Positions 1-9,436 of a stretch of 64,000 nt of DNA are shown here, piece by piece; within the stretch, counting starts at the first letter, position 1, and the number at the start of each line of letters is the position of its first letter. The stretch is taken from contig NZ_JBLBVM010000055.1 in NCBI RefSeq assembly GCF_047250385.1, positions 372,001-436,000 on the forward strand, written 5' to 3'. The position numbers and the translations under genes are program-made. The notes under the pieces are model-generated. The model searched no databases and had not been told where the DNA came from. It was given only the letters and a program-made list of their open reading frames with translations. Origin of the DNA: Glaciecola sp047250385. GTDB taxonomy: Bacteria; Pseudomonadota; Gammaproteobacteria; Enterobacterales; Alteromonadaceae.

Positions 1-906
1 GAGGTGAATGACAAGTACAGAGATACAGTACGAGGTTTTTGGCGCTCAGATACCGGCTTGAAAGCTGATTTTGCAACTCGATTCATGGGCTCACGAGACG
101 TATTCCCTAAAGGGATGCGACCAATGCTAACGAGTGTAAACAACATTACATATCATGATGGTTTCACTTTGCATGACCTTGTTAGTTATTCAAAGAAACA
201 CAATAAGGCTAACTTAGAAGATAATCATGATGGGCATAACCATAATTTAAGTGATAATTACGGTGTTGAAGGTGAGACAAGTGACCTCGATATTTTAGAG
301 CTTCGTGAACAGCAAAAGCGAAATCTATTCGCTACATTGATACTTTCACAAGGTACTCCTCATATTCTGGGAGGGGATGAATTAAGTCGATCACAATTAG
401 GTAATAATAATGCCTATTGCCAAGACAACGAGTTGAATTGGTTAAATTGGGAGTTGGATGAACGCCAAAAATCATTTTTAGCATTCACGAAGTATGTTAT
501 CCAGCTACGTAAAGAAAACCCTTTACTGAGTCATATGATGTTTGAGGATGACCAGTTTGATAGTCAGGTAAATATAGACACCGCCGATTGGTATAGAGTA
601 GATGGTTCGTTCAAACGAGACCAAGATTGGACTAACCAGGACCATCATTGTTTTGCACTGCATATTATTGGTGCGACAAAAGCTTCACCAGGGCAACAAG
701 TGCGTAAGGCACAAGAGTGGCTCTATGTGGTTAATAGCTCGAAAAAGAGTGTAGAGTTTAATTTACCATTACTGTTGAAAAATCAAGATTGGAAGTGCGT
801 TCTCAATACAGCTATCAGTGATATAGCTGATTATGAAAGCCAATCTATGAGCCCGCTGTTTACAATGGAAGCGCGAAGCTTTTGTTTATTTAAACACAGG
901 GACTAA
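1..906 (+). CDS. glgX: Glycogen debranching enzyme GlgX, C-terminal part
   Basis: Open from the first base of the window, so the gene begins upstream and only about 301 C-terminal codons are visible; no start codon should be assigned here. The sequence shows the late part of a GH13 isoamylase/debranching domain: NDKYRDTVRGFW, then VNNITYHDGFTLHDLVSY and a GTPHILGGDE stretch, followed by a beta-rich C-terminal domain. GlgX hydrolyses alpha-1,6 branches of phosphorylase-limited glycogen in the cytoplasm. No other glycogen gene is visible, so an operon with glgB/glgC upstream is only expected. A related isoamylase/TreX assignment cannot be excluded from the C-terminus alone. Confidence 0.85.
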   Translation, partial: EVNDKYRDTVRGFWRSDTGLKADFATRFMGSRDVFPKGMRPMLTSVNNITYHDGFTLHDLVSYSKKHNKANLEDNHDGHNHNLSDNYGVEGETSDLDILELREQQKRNLFATLILSQGTPHILGGDELSRSQLGNNNAYCQDNELNWLNWELDERQKSFLAFTKYVIQLRKENPLLSHMMFEDDQFDSQVNIDTADWYRVDGSFKRDQDWTNQDHHCFALHIIGATKASPGQQVRKAQEWLYVVNSSKKSVEFNLPLLLKNQDWKCVLNTAISDIADYESQSMSPLFTMEARSFCLFKHRD

Positions 907-1111
907 GCAAAGAAAACCCAGTGAACAATGTGCTTTGCGAAGACTAAGTAAATGCCTAACAAGTTTTTTGATTTAAAAACACATAACGTTAAGAACATAT
1001 AACTGTAAGAACGCAAAACTTTTAAAATACAAAAGAAAACGCAAAGCTGTTTATCCTCTTAGCGATTGGGTGGTATGATCCTACATTCATTCGAAGATAA
1101 GAGAGCCAAGT

Positions 1112-2671
1112 ATGAGTGTCACATCTGCAAATCCCAAAAGTAATGAAGCTTCCACCTTATGTGATATAGGGTTTATCGGATTAGGTGTGATGGGTAAAAA
1201 CCTCACACTCAACTTGGCAGATAATGGCTATAAAGTTGCTTGTTTCGACCTCGATCAAAGTAAAATAGATGCTATTTTGTTGCAAGATGAATTAGAGCGC
1301 ACTACGCCAGAAGCTAGAGTAGTTGCTTGCCATTCTTATACTGAATTACTCAAAAATTTAAAAGCTCCCCACACCATAATACTTTCCGTGCCCGCTGGTG
1401 AACCTGTTGATCATGTTTGTCATCATCTAATTGATGCTGGAGTTCAAGCTGACGATATCGTTGTAGACACAGGTAATAGTTTGTGGACAGACTCAGTAGA
1501 GCGTGAGGCAAAATACAAAGGTAAGTTTATATTCTTCTCAACCGCAGTATCTGGTGGCGAAGTAGGGGCACGTTTTGGGCCATCTCTCATGCCTTCAGGC
1601 GACCCATATGCTTGGACTCGAATTGAATCGATATGGCAGGCAATAGCGGCCAAAGTAGATCCAATTAGTGGCTTACCCATCGAATCTTATGAGCCAGGCA
1701 AGCCGGTGACACGCGGCGAGCCATGCACAACCTACATTGGCCCTGTTGGTGCAGGTCACTATGTCAAAATGGTGCACAACGGCATTGAGTATGCCGATAT
1801 GCAGTTGATTTGTGAGGCTTATCATATCATGCGTACAGGGCTTGAAATGAGTCCTAAAGAGATTGCAAAAACCTATCGCGAATGGAATCAGGGAAAGCTA
1901 AACAGCTACTTAATTGAAATCAGTGCTGAAGTACTCGATCAAGAAGATCCAGAAAGTGGTGCGGCGTTGGTCGATATTATTATGGATAAAGCCGGTCAGA
2001 AAGGGACTGGATTGTGGACAGCGGTAAGTGCTTTGCAGGTGGGTAGCCCTGCACAGACCATCACACAAGCGGTTTTTGCAAGAAGCTTGTCATCGTTCAA
2101 AACAGAACGCGTAATGGCGAGTAAGAAGCTTTCAGGCCCCGATCCATCTATGACAACTCAGGACACAAAAGAAACGGTCATTAAGCAGCTTCATGATGCT
2201 CTTTATTGCTCAAAAATATGTGCTTATGCGCAGGGCTTTCAGTTGATGAGCATTGCGGCAAAAGAGCACGGCTGGAAATTAGATTTTGCCGAGATAGCAA
2301 AGATATGGCGTGCAGGTTGTATTATTCGAGCTGTTTTCTTGCAATCTATTACTCAGGCCTATGAGAATGATGAGCATTTGGAAAACTTACTTTTAGATCC
2401 TTATTTCATTGATCAAATTAGTAAGTACCAATCGAATTGGCGTCGTGCAATTGCCTCTGCAACAATTGCTGGCATTCCATGCCCCGCAATGTCTTCAGCC
2501 TTAAGCTACTACGATTCATACCGTTGTGAAGTATTGCCAGCTAATTTATTACAAGGTCAAAGAGACTTTTTCGGTGCGCATACATTTTCGCGTATCGATA
2601 AACCAGAAAGCAAAAAATATCATATAGAGTGGAACAGTCCAAATCGTCCACAAGTGATGATTAAGAAATAG
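1112..2671 (+). CDS. gnd: 6-phosphogluconate dehydrogenase (decarboxylating)
   Basis: Oxidises and decarboxylates 6-phosphogluconate to ribulose 5-phosphate, making NADPH in the pentose phosphate pathway. The N-terminal Rossmann fold has GFIGLGVMGKNL (about residues 19-30); VSGGEVGARFGPSLMPSG and GHYVKMVHNGIEYADMQ are family substrate-site segments, and MDKAGQKGTGLWT is the 6PGDH signature. At 519 aa it is longer than the usual ~470 aa, partly through an N-terminal tail of about 17 residues and an insertion after the substrate loop (about residues 185-205). The ATG at 1112 is preceded by AGAGAG. The stop lies 10 bp before msrB, so the two are probably cotranscribed. Confidence 0.93.
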   Translation: MSVTSANPKSNEASTLCDIGFIGLGVMGKNLTLNLADNGYKVACFDLDQSKIDAILLQDELERTTPEARVVACHSYTELLKNLKAPHTIILSVPAGEPVDHVCHHLIDAGVQADDIVVDTGNSLWTDSVEREAKYKGKFIFFSTAVSGGEVGARFGPSLMPSGDPYAWTRIESIWQAIAAKVDPISGLPIESYEPGKPVTRGEPCTTYIGPVGAGHYVKMVHNGIEYADMQLICEAYHIMRTGLEMSPKEIAKTYREWNQGKLNSYLIEISAEVLDQEDPESGAALVDIIMDKAGQKGTGLWTAVSALQVGSPAQTITQAVFARSLSSFKTERVMASKKLSGPDPSMTTQDTKETVIKQLHDALYCSKICAYAQGFQLMSIAAKEHGWKLDFAEIAKIWRAGCIIRAVFLQSITQAYENDEHLENLLLDPYFIDQISKYQSNWRRAIASATIAGIPCPAMSSALSYYDSYRCEVLPANLLQGQRDFFGAHTFSRIDKPESKKYHIEWNSPNRPQVMIKK

Positions 2672-2681
2672 AGGTGCGAAT

Positions 2682-3056
2682 ATGAGCGATCCTTGGAAAG
2701 ACAAACTAAGTCCAGAAGAATACCGAGTCACTCGTCAAGCAGGCACAGAAAGACCTTTTACTGGCGAGTACCTAAATAATACAGCAACGGGTAATTACTT
2801 GTGTAAATGCTGTGGTGTTAAATTGTTTGAGTCGGATGCTAAATTTGACGCTGGCTGCGGTTGGCCATCATTTTTTGAGCAAAGCGCCGAAGCAAATGTA
2901 ATTTACCGTAGCGATGATTCTTTGGGCATGAAAAGAACTGAAATCTTGTGCAAAAACTGTGAAGCCCACTTAGGTCACGTCTTCGATGATGGTCCTAATC
3001 CGACGGGACAGCGATATTGTGTCAATTCACTCTCTTTAAACTTTAAAGATACATGA
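2682..3056 (+). CDS. msrB: Peptide-methionine (R)-S-oxide reductase MsrB
   Basis: Reduces methionine-R-sulfoxide in oxidised proteins. The 124-aa length matches a single-domain MsrB. Two CxxC pairs that bind structural zinc are visible (CKCCGVKLF near residue 41, and LCKNCEAHLGHVFDDG near 90), with the family segment GCGWPSFF between them and the catalytic cysteine in RYCVNSLSLNF near the C-terminus. An AGAGG-like ribosome site lies just upstream and gnd ends 10 bp before, so both probably share one mRNA. Confidence 0.93.
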   Translation: MSDPWKDKLSPEEYRVTRQAGTERPFTGEYLNNTATGNYLCKCCGVKLFESDAKFDAGCGWPSFFEQSAEANVIYRSDDSLGMKRTEILCKNCEAHLGHVFDDGPNPTGQRYCVNSLSLNFKDT

Positions 3057-3504
3057 GCTTGAGTGAAATCAAGTTTATTAAGTTTTTTTGATGTAAGTTT
3101 GTTACAGCTTGTGATCTTCATTGGCCCATTTGATTTTTGGGCCGACCTTTCCAGCAAAATTCAATATTGCTTAGGATTAATGATTTTTAAACAATGTCTT
3201 AGCGGCATCGTATTGATGCTTTTGTAAAATTATTTCCTCAATTCCTCTCCAAAATTGTTAATTTAGCCTATGCTGTTAATAATAGAAGTCTTACAAAAAT
3301 CGTTCTATTTCTGCATTTGTAGATAAATTACATAAATAAAAGCGTTGTTTTAGCTTAAATTAAAAAAAGTGAAATTTATCAACAATTTGGCATAGCCTGA
3401 CGGATTGCATAGAATACGCACCGCAACGCGAGTATTGCCGCTTATGGCGAGCGATATCGATCACTTAATAGCAACATTAACACTATGTTTAGAAGGCATT
3501 TTGC
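3057..3504 (+). promoter_or_regulatory. Intergenic region with a probable gap promoter
   Basis: This 448-bp gap holds no gene. A strong sigma70-like promoter lies at 3387-3415: TTGGCA (3387-3392), a 17-bp spacer, and TAGAAT (3410-3415), giving a start near 3422 and a leader of about 80 nt before gap. A small inverted repeat at 3123-3143 (GGCCCA...TGGGCC) behind msrB could be a weak terminator but lacks a clean T-run. Confidence 0.55.
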
Positions 3505-4989
3505 ATGAATCAGCAGTTCGAACAGGATTTATTATCTAGTTGGCAAGAGAGACAGGAATTTGCGGAAAAAATGCTACCTATTATCGGTAGTCTATATCGC
3601 AATCATTGTGTTGAAATTACACTTTATGGACGCACCTTGCTTAACGCAAGCGCCATCGACGTCATCAAAGCGCATCGCACAGTAAGACGTCATGAAGGTG
3701 AAAAACTGCGACTTCGCGAGAGCTGGCCTGTTTTGGAAGCAATTAGCAAAATGCAGTTGGCTCCTGTTGAGATTGATATCGGTAAGCTTGCATTTGACTT
3801 TTTCCACGCAGATAAAACGGGTAAGGCGAACGACGGCAAAGACAGAAGCGATCTTCAGGCTTTTTTGAATGAAGAATTGAAAGAAGTTCATAACCAAGCA
3901 GATACACATAAACCAACAGACGTTGTGCTATACGGTTTCGGACGTATCGGTCGTTTACTTGCCAGGCTTCTTATTGAACGTCAGGGCAAAAGCAATAAGC
4001 TTCGTTTGCGCGCCATTGTTGTGCGTGGAGGCAGAGAAGGTGATTTAGAGAAACGAGCGAGTTTGCTGCGTCGTGATTCAGTGCATGGTCCTTTTAACGG
4101 TAGCATTACCGTTGATGAAGAACGTAAAGCAATAAAAGCGAATGGCTCATACATTCAAGTTATCTACGCAAATAGCCCAGACGAAATTGACTACACTCAA
4201 TATGGCATCGACAACGCAATTGTTGTTGATAACACGGGGATGTGGCGTGATGAGGAAGGCTTAGGTTTACATTTGAAATCAAAAGGTGCAGCTAAAGTAT
4301 TGCTAACAGCGCCAGGAAAAGGTGCCATCAAAAATATCGTACATGGTGTAAATCATAAGGACATTCTTGCTTCGGATACAATCTTGTCTGCTGCAAGTTG
4401 CACAACGAACGCCATCACTCCTGTGCTAAAAGTGTTAGATGAAGAATATGGTATTGAGAATGGTCACGTAGAAACTGTGCATTCTTATACGAACGACCAA
4501 AACTTGATTGATAATTACCACAAAGCTGATAGACGAGGCCGCAGTGCGTCATTAAATATGGTTATCACTGAAACGGGTGCAGCCAGCGCTGTGGCAAAAG
4601 CTTATCCACAATTGGCTGGTAAGTTGACGGGTAATGCTATTCGTGTCCCCACACCAAATGTTTCAATGGCGATTTTAAACTTAAACTTAAAATCTGTCAC
4701 AGACAAAGAAAGTATTAATAACTTCATTCAAAAAGCGAGTTTGTTTTCTGGCTTACAACATCAAATTGACTTTACAGCATCAAAAGAAATTGTATCGACT
4801 GATTTAGTCGGCGCAAGAGCGGCAAGCGTTGTTGATTCTCAAGCAACAATCGTCGCCGATAACAGGGCCACTTTGTACGTTTGGTACGATAACGAATTTG
4901 GTTACAGCTGTCAGGTTATGCGTGTTGTTAGAGATATGGCTGGATTAAAATATCCATTAATACCTACCGCAAAACCAGTCAGCGCTTAA
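3505..4989 (+). CDS. gap: Glyceraldehyde-3-phosphate dehydrogenase, long form
   Basis: Catalyses NAD(P)-dependent oxidation and phosphorylation of glyceraldehyde 3-phosphate. The catalytic core starts near residue 138 with the Rossmann motif YGFGRIGRLLARLL; ASCTTNAITPVLKVL carries the active-site cysteine, HSYTNDQ the catalytic histidine, and WYDNEFGYSCQVMRVV is the C-terminal family signature. At 494 aa it has an extra N-terminal domain of about 130 residues absent from the classic ~335-aa GapA; this long form is known in several marine gammaproteobacteria. It has its own promoter upstream (TTGGCA/TAGAAT) and a terminator directly behind, so it is monocistronic. The ATG at 3505 has AGAAGG about 8 nt upstream. 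Confidence 0.92.
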   Translation: MNQQFEQDLLSSWQERQEFAEKMLPIIGSLYRNHCVEITLYGRTLLNASAIDVIKAHRTVRRHEGEKLRLRESWPVLEAISKMQLAPVEIDIGKLAFDFFHADKTGKANDGKDRSDLQAFLNEELKEVHNQADTHKPTDVVLYGFGRIGRLLARLLIERQGKSNKLRLRAIVVRGGREGDLEKRASLLRRDSVHGPFNGSITVDEERKAIKANGSYIQVIYANSPDEIDYTQYGIDNAIVVDNTGMWRDEEGLGLHLKSKGAAKVLLTAPGKGAIKNIVHGVNHKDILASDTILSAASCTTNAITPVLKVLDEEYGIENGHVETVHSYTNDQNLIDNYHKADRRGRSASLNMVITETGAASAVAKAYPQLAGKLTGNAIRVPTPNVSMAILNLNLKSVTDKESINNFIQKASLFSGLQHQIDFTASKEIVSTDLVGARAASVVDSQATIVADNRATLYVWYDNEFGYSCQVMRVVRDMAGLKYPLIPTAKPVSA

Positions 4990-5017
4990 TCCAAGTTGAT
5001 TGAAAGTTTTAGTCTGC

Positions 5018-5047
5018 ATGCCGTGTCTATTTAGACACGGCATTTTA
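5018..5047 (+). terminator. Rho-independent terminator after gap
   Basis: A perfect 11-bp stem ATGCCGTGTCT / AGACACGGCAT (5018-5028 with 5033-5043) with a 4-nt loop is followed by TTTT. It lies 29 bp behind the gap stop codon. Confidence 0.85.
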
Positions 5048-5069
5048 CTATTTAGCATTTGGAAATAAA

Positions 5070-5576
5070 TTGGATTTAAAATCTTTTCTTAAAAAAAGTT
5101 CATGGCCCAGAGATATCCTGATAGGCGTTCTTATTATTGCTGGTTTCATGACTTATCAAAATCGCAACCTACTAGCTGACAACGGTTCGATTCAAATTGC
5201 TCCACAAAATTTTGTTCAGTTAAATGGCGATATGTACTCACTTGAGCCAAGTAATAAGAAAACGCTCATTTATTTTTTTGCGCCATGGTGCAGTGTATGT
5301 AAGATGAGTATAGGTAATTTAGATGTCGTTGATACTCAAAAGTATAATGTGATTCGAATTGCTTTAGATTATCAGTCTGTTGAAGAAATAGAGGCTTTTG
5401 CCCAGGACGCTGAAGTGAAGGGGACAATTTTATTAGGTGGTCCACCGCACAAACAACGTTTTAACATCAGTGGATACCCGACTTACTATATTTTGAATGA
5501 AAACTTACAGGTGATAAAACGTGATATGGGATACAGCACTTCTTTAGGTCTCAGTATCAGAACCATGACGCTTTAG
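5070..5576 (+). CDS. Membrane-anchored thioredoxin-like protein
   Basis: Probably a periplasmic thiol-disulfide protein of the TlpA/ResA type. It has an N-terminal positively charged stretch and one transmembrane segment (DILIGVLIIAGFM, about residues 16-28), then a thioredoxin fold with FFAPWCSVCKMS, whose CSVC is the redox pair (about residues 74-77), and a cis-proline segment SGYPTYYI near residue 145. The start is TTG at 5070 with GGAAAT just upstream. The 168-aa length fits the family. The substrate is unknown; a role in folding or reducing exported proteins is inferred from the fold and anchor. Confidence 0.75.
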   Translation: MDLKSFLKKSSWPRDILIGVLIIAGFMTYQNRNLLADNGSIQIAPQNFVQLNGDMYSLEPSNKKTLIYFFAPWCSVCKMSIGNLDVVDTQKYNVIRIALDYQSVEEIEAFAQDAEVKGTILLGGPPHKQRFNISGYPTYYILNENLQVIKRDMGYSTSLGLSIRTMTL

Positions 5577-5706
5577 CTCAATAGCCTAACTATTTTCAAA
5601 AAAATGCCACAAAAACGACAATAAATCGTGATAAATGCGTCTGGTCGTATTACCGATTAATCTTGCCTATGGTAAAGTATGCAAAATTTCGAAGTAGAGC
5701 ATTTAA

Positions 5707-6834
5707 ATGATAATAAGCAGCCAATTTGATAGTGGTAACATTCGAGTTATAGAAGCGAATGACCCACAAAATATACAATTAGCCATTAATCCTGATAATG
5801 GTTCAGAGTTTTATCAATGGTTTCATTTCAAATTACAATCAAGCAAGTTTATTGAGCATAAAATTCATATCGGCGAACTAGAGAAATCAGCCTACCCAGA
5901 TGGTTGGCCAGGTTACCAAGCAGTAGCGTCATATGATCGTGAAGAGTGGTTCAGAGTTGATACGCAATTTGACGGTAGCAAACTCACCATAGATTTCGTT
6001 CCAGAGTACGATTCAGTTTATTTTGCTTATTTCACACCTTATAGCTATGAGCGTCATCAAGACTTCATTTCAGCTGCGCAAATGTCACTAGACTGCGAAC
6101 TAAGACACATCGGTTTTACTTTGGATAAACGTGATATGTCTTTGCTTGTAATTGGTGAGGAATCTGAAGGTAAAAATAAAGTTTGGATTACAGCAAGACA
6201 ACATCCTGGCGAATCGATGGCTGAATGGCTAGTTGAAGGCTTAGTAGGGCGTTTGCTTGATGAAGATGATGGCGTAGCAAAACAATTATTAGAAGATAAT
6301 GTGTTTTATGTTATTCCGAACATGAATCCAGATGGCTCAGCGCGTGGTCACTTGCGCACTAATGCAGTTGGTACAAACCTGAATCGAGAATGGGCAGAAC
6401 CTTCGGCTGATAAAAGCCCTGAGGTTTTGTATACGCTTCAAGCTATGGATAAGTATGGCGTTGATATGTTCTTGGACATCCACGGTGATGAAGCCTTACC
6501 ATACAACTTTGTAGCAGGTTGTGAAGGCAATCCTAATTACGACGCTCGTTTAGCGGCATTAGAAAATACATTCAAAGATGCATTAATGATGGCGACGCCA
6601 GAATTTCAAGACACTTTTGGATATGACAAAGATGAGCCTGGAAAAGGCAATATGACGGTAGCTGCGAATGCGGTAGGACATCGCTATGACTGCCTCTCTT
6701 ATACGCTTGAAATGCCATTTAAGGATAATGATAACTTACCTGATCCAGCTTATGGTTGGTCATCTACTCGTTGCCAACAGTTAGGCGAAGACTTGTTAAT
6801 AGCAATAAGAGCAGTTAGTAAAACTTTGCGTTAA
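5707..6834 (+). CDS. M14-family cytosolic-type zinc carboxypeptidase
   Basis: A metallocarboxypeptidase of the cytosolic CCP-like subgroup: an N-terminal beta-sandwich domain (about residues 1-115) followed by the M14 catalytic domain. Visible zinc ligands are HPGE (about residues 166-169) and the histidine in LDIHGDE; the substrate-binding NMNPDGSARGHLRTNAVG and NLNREW segments are also typical, and YTLEMPF near the end carries the catalytic glutamate. No signal peptide is seen, so it should act in the cytoplasm. In eukaryotes this subgroup removes C-terminal glutamates; the bacterial substrate is not known. It stands alone between its neighbours. Confidence 0.88.
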   Translation: MIISSQFDSGNIRVIEANDPQNIQLAINPDNGSEFYQWFHFKLQSSKFIEHKIHIGELEKSAYPDGWPGYQAVASYDREEWFRVDTQFDGSKLTIDFVPEYDSVYFAYFTPYSYERHQDFISAAQMSLDCELRHIGFTLDKRDMSLLVIGEESEGKNKVWITARQHPGESMAEWLVEGLVGRLLDEDDGVAKQLLEDNVFYVIPNMNPDGSARGHLRTNAVGTNLNREWAEPSADKSPEVLYTLQAMDKYGVDMFLDIHGDEALPYNFVAGCEGNPNYDARLAALENTFKDALMMATPEFQDTFGYDKDEPGKGNMTVAANAVGHRYDCLSYTLEMPFKDNDNLPDPAYGWSSTRCQQLGEDLLIAIRAVSKTLR

Positions 6835-6955
6835 GTATTTTTGCTTGCATGCACAGTCATAATAAACTAAAAGACGTTTTACCAAGTCGCGATCAAAATA
6901 TGCTAATGTGATCAGCGCAAAACAAAATTAACAGCAAAAATAAGAATAAGAGGAC

Positions 6956-8623
6956 GTGATTTTGGAAGGTATATTAGATTTTTTTAACTTGTTAGATAGC
7001 TTTTTAGGTAGTGCTAGTTGGTTTCCTTACGCACTCTTGGGTGTGGGCGCATTCTTCACTATTTATTTAAAATTCCCTCAAATTAGATACTTTAAACATG
7101 CGTGGTTAGTTGTAACAGGTAAGTTTGATAAAGCTAATGAACCTGGTGATACCACTCACTTTCGAGCTTTAACTACTGCACTTTCGGGCACTGTCGGAAC
7201 CGGAAATATTAGTGGCGTAGCATTCGCAATATTTTTAGGTGGACCAGCGGCTTTGTTCTGGATGTGGGCGACTGCATTTTTGGGCATGACGACTAAATTT
7301 GTTGAAGTTACTTTGTCGCATAAATATCGTGTTAAAACAGAAGATGGCTCGATGGCCGGTGGTCCAATGTACTACATGGACCGCAGGTTAAATATGAAAT
7401 GGCTAGCCGTTGCATTTGCAATTGCAACTGTTATTAGCTCGTTTGGTACAGGTAACCTTCCTCAAAGTAACGGCATCGCGACGAGCATGGAGTCAACCTT
7501 TGGCTTTTCTCCAATGATAGTTGGTGGTGTTTTGTCAGTTTTGTTAGGTCTCGTTATTTTAGGAGGTATTCAACGTATTGCTGCTGTAACAAGTAAAATA
7601 GTGCCTCTCATGGCAGTTATATACATTATTGGTGCGTTCGCGGTTATCTTTGCGAACATCGAAAACATTGGTCCTGCTTTCGCTTCGGTAATTTCAGACG
7701 CATTTACAGGCTCAGCGGCTGCTGGAGGCTTCTTAGGGGCAACATTAGCTTATGCCTTCAACCGTGGTGTGAACAGAGGTTTGTTCAGTAACGAAGCCGG
7801 TCAAGGTTCTGCTCCAATTGCTCACGCTGCAGCAAAAACGAAAGAGCCAGTATCAGAAGGTATGGTTTCTATCTTAGAACCATTCATCGATACTATTATT
7901 ATTTGTACGCTGACTGGTTTAGTTATACTGTCATCTGGCGTTTGGCAGGAGAAGCACCAAAACGTATTTGATCGTTCAGACATGACCTTTATGGCAGGCG
8001 AGTATGATCAAACTAAAAGCGAAGATATTAATAAACTTTTCCTTCACTTAAATAACGTTGAAGGTGCTAAAGCCGAAAACTTTAATGGTGAAATTCAAGT
8101 AGTCAATGGCGTTGCTGTAACCGGTGGTTTTACACTGCTAAACAGTCGCTCATTTGCTGATGATGTCACCTATAGTGTTGGTTCTACAGAAGACCCATTC
8201 ACAGGTAGACTCAAGGTAGAAGATGGCGCCTTGGTGAAAGACAGCATAATTGTTGAAGGAAAGTCACTTGTTCACTCTGCTAACTTAACAGCAATTGCGT
8301 TTACTCGTGGTTACTTTGGCGAATCGGGTAAGTTTATTGTATCGATTGGACTACTGCTATTTGCATTTTCAACGGCTATTGCATGGTCTTATTATGGTGA
8401 TCGCGCCATGACATACTTGCTCGGCCCGCGTTCTGTTATGCCATATCGAGTGATATACTGTGCAGGATTTTTCTGGGCCGCAGTTTCAGATACAACATTG
8501 GTTTGGGCCTTATCAGCGGTAGCTATCGTAGTTATGACACTACCCAACTTATTCGGCATTATGATGCTAAGAAAAGAAATGAAAGACTCAGTAAACGAGT
8601 ACTGGGAAAAATATAAAAAGTAA
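6956..8623 (+). CDS. AGCS-family sodium:alanine (amino acid) symporter
   Basis: An inner-membrane transporter moving alanine or glycine with sodium (AlsT/DagA-type, AGCS family). Many hydrophobic helices are visible, with family motifs GTVGTGNISGVA (about residue 80), GGPAALFWMW, SMAGGPMYYMDRRL and NRGVNRGLFSNEAGQGSAPIAHAAA. A hydrophilic loop of about 110 residues (about 335-445) interrupts the late helices, which makes it longer (555 aa) than the usual ~450-540. Start choice is uncertain: the GTG at 6956 sits only one base after AGAGGA, whereas the TTG at 6962 is better spaced from it and gives a family-like N-terminus. A strong terminator follows. Confidence 0.9.
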   Translation: MILEGILDFFNLLDSFLGSASWFPYALLGVGAFFTIYLKFPQIRYFKHAWLVVTGKFDKANEPGDTTHFRALTTALSGTVGTGNISGVAFAIFLGGPAALFWMWATAFLGMTTKFVEVTLSHKYRVKTEDGSMAGGPMYYMDRRLNMKWLAVAFAIATVISSFGTGNLPQSNGIATSMESTFGFSPMIVGGVLSVLLGLVILGGIQRIAAVTSKIVPLMAVIYIIGAFAVIFANIENIGPAFASVISDAFTGSAAAGGFLGATLAYAFNRGVNRGLFSNEAGQGSAPIAHAAAKTKEPVSEGMVSILEPFIDTIIICTLTGLVILSSGVWQEKHQNVFDRSDMTFMAGEYDQTKSEDINKLFLHLNNVEGAKAENFNGEIQVVNGVAVTGGFTLLNSRSFADDVTYSVGSTEDPFTGRLKVEDGALVKDSIIVEGKSLVHSANLTAIAFTRGYFGESGKFIVSIGLLLFAFSTAIAWSYYGDRAMTYLLGPRSVMPYRVIYCAGFFWAAVSDTTLVWALSAVAIVVMTLPNLFGIMMLRKEMKDSVNEYWEKYKK

Positions 8624-8647
8624 AACTCATCAATAGTTGTGAGTCAA

Positions 8648-8680
8648 AAGGTTAGTCGAATGGTCGATTAACCTTTTTTT
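8648..8680 (+). terminator. Rho-independent terminator after the AGCS symporter
   Basis: Stem GGTTAGTCGA / TCGATTAACC (8650-8659 with 8664-8673; one G-T pair) with loop ATGG is followed by seven T residues. Confidence 0.85.
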
Positions 8681-8732
8681 ACGTAATAACAATTAAATTT
8701 AGTCCTTTGAATCAAATTAAACGGAGACATGT

Positions 8733-9056
8733 ATGGCTATTACAGCATGCCCATCCTGCTCTAAACCCATCTCTGATAAAGCAAAATCATGCAGTCATTG
8801 TGGGTTTAATATTGGCAGCGCCACTGCTGAAGATATTGAACGAAAAGCTAATCTTGCTCATTATCTCGCGATGCAAAAATTACAAAATCAATCAATAATA
8901 GCGATATTATTATTCCTTGCAGGTTGTGGATTTGTATATTGGGGGGGCTCAGAGCCTGGCGAAATTCAGTATAATTTTTCCATCGGTACCGCAATCGTTG
9001 GCTTCGTTTGGTATGCCGTTAACCGTGTAAGACTCGCGTTAGCAAAAAGGAAATAG
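8733..9056 (+). CDS. Zinc-ribbon membrane protein
   Basis: A 107-aa protein with an N-terminal zinc ribbon: CPSCSKPISDKAKSCSHCGF provides two CxxC pairs at about residues 6-9 and 20-23. One or two hydrophobic segments follow (IIAILLFLAGCGFVYWG and IGTAIVGFVWYAV), so it is probably an inner-membrane protein with a cytoplasmic metal-binding head. The start ATG at 8733 follows GGAGAC. It is 2 bp from the next gene, so they probably form an operon. Function unknown. Confidence 0.72.
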   Translation: MAITACPSCSKPISDKAKSCSHCGFNIGSATAEDIERKANLAHYLAMQKLQNQSIIAILLFLAGCGFVYWGGSEPGEIQYNFSIGTAIVGFVWYAVNRVRLALAKRK

Positions 9057-9058
9057 TA

Positions 9059-9436
9059 GTGGATATTCAGCAACTTGTTAAAGCAATGACTCCAGAAGTT
9101 TACGAGAATTTACGAAACGCAGTAGAGACTGGAAAGTGGCCTGATGGCAACGCACTAAGTGAAGAGCAGAAGAGCAATTCTATGCAAGCCGTCCTTATGT
9201 ATCAGGCACAAGTAGAACAATCCGACCAGCATATGACCATCGGTAAGAATGGCGAAGTTGTGCAAAAGAGTCGTCAGCAACTTCAGCAAGATTTCGCAAA
9301 TGCTCTCGATAAAGACTCAGATAAAAATGACTTAGATAAAGATGACTTAGATAGAGATAACACACAAGACGCTGCTGTATCTAGCAGCCCTCAAGACCTA
9401 AATACGATTGCGCGGTTCAAACAAGATGATATTTGA
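9059..9436 (+). CDS. YeaC-like DUF1315 protein
   Basis: A small cytoplasmic protein. The N-terminal two thirds (MTPEVYENLRNAVETGKWPDG, SEEQKSNSMQAVLMYQ) match the pattern I know for DUF1315/YeaC proteins, whose function is unknown. The C-terminal third is low-complexity and rich in Asp/Lys (repeated DKxDLD units, about residues 84-108) and looks disordered. It starts with GTG at 9059, two bases after the preceding stop, and its end overlaps the start of the DUF349 gene. Confidence 0.75.
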   Translation: MDIQQLVKAMTPEVYENLRNAVETGKWPDGNALSEEQKSNSMQAVLMYQAQVEQSDQHMTIGKNGEVVQKSRQQLQQDFANALDKDSDKNDLDKDDLDRDNTQDAAVSSSPQDLNTIARFKQDDI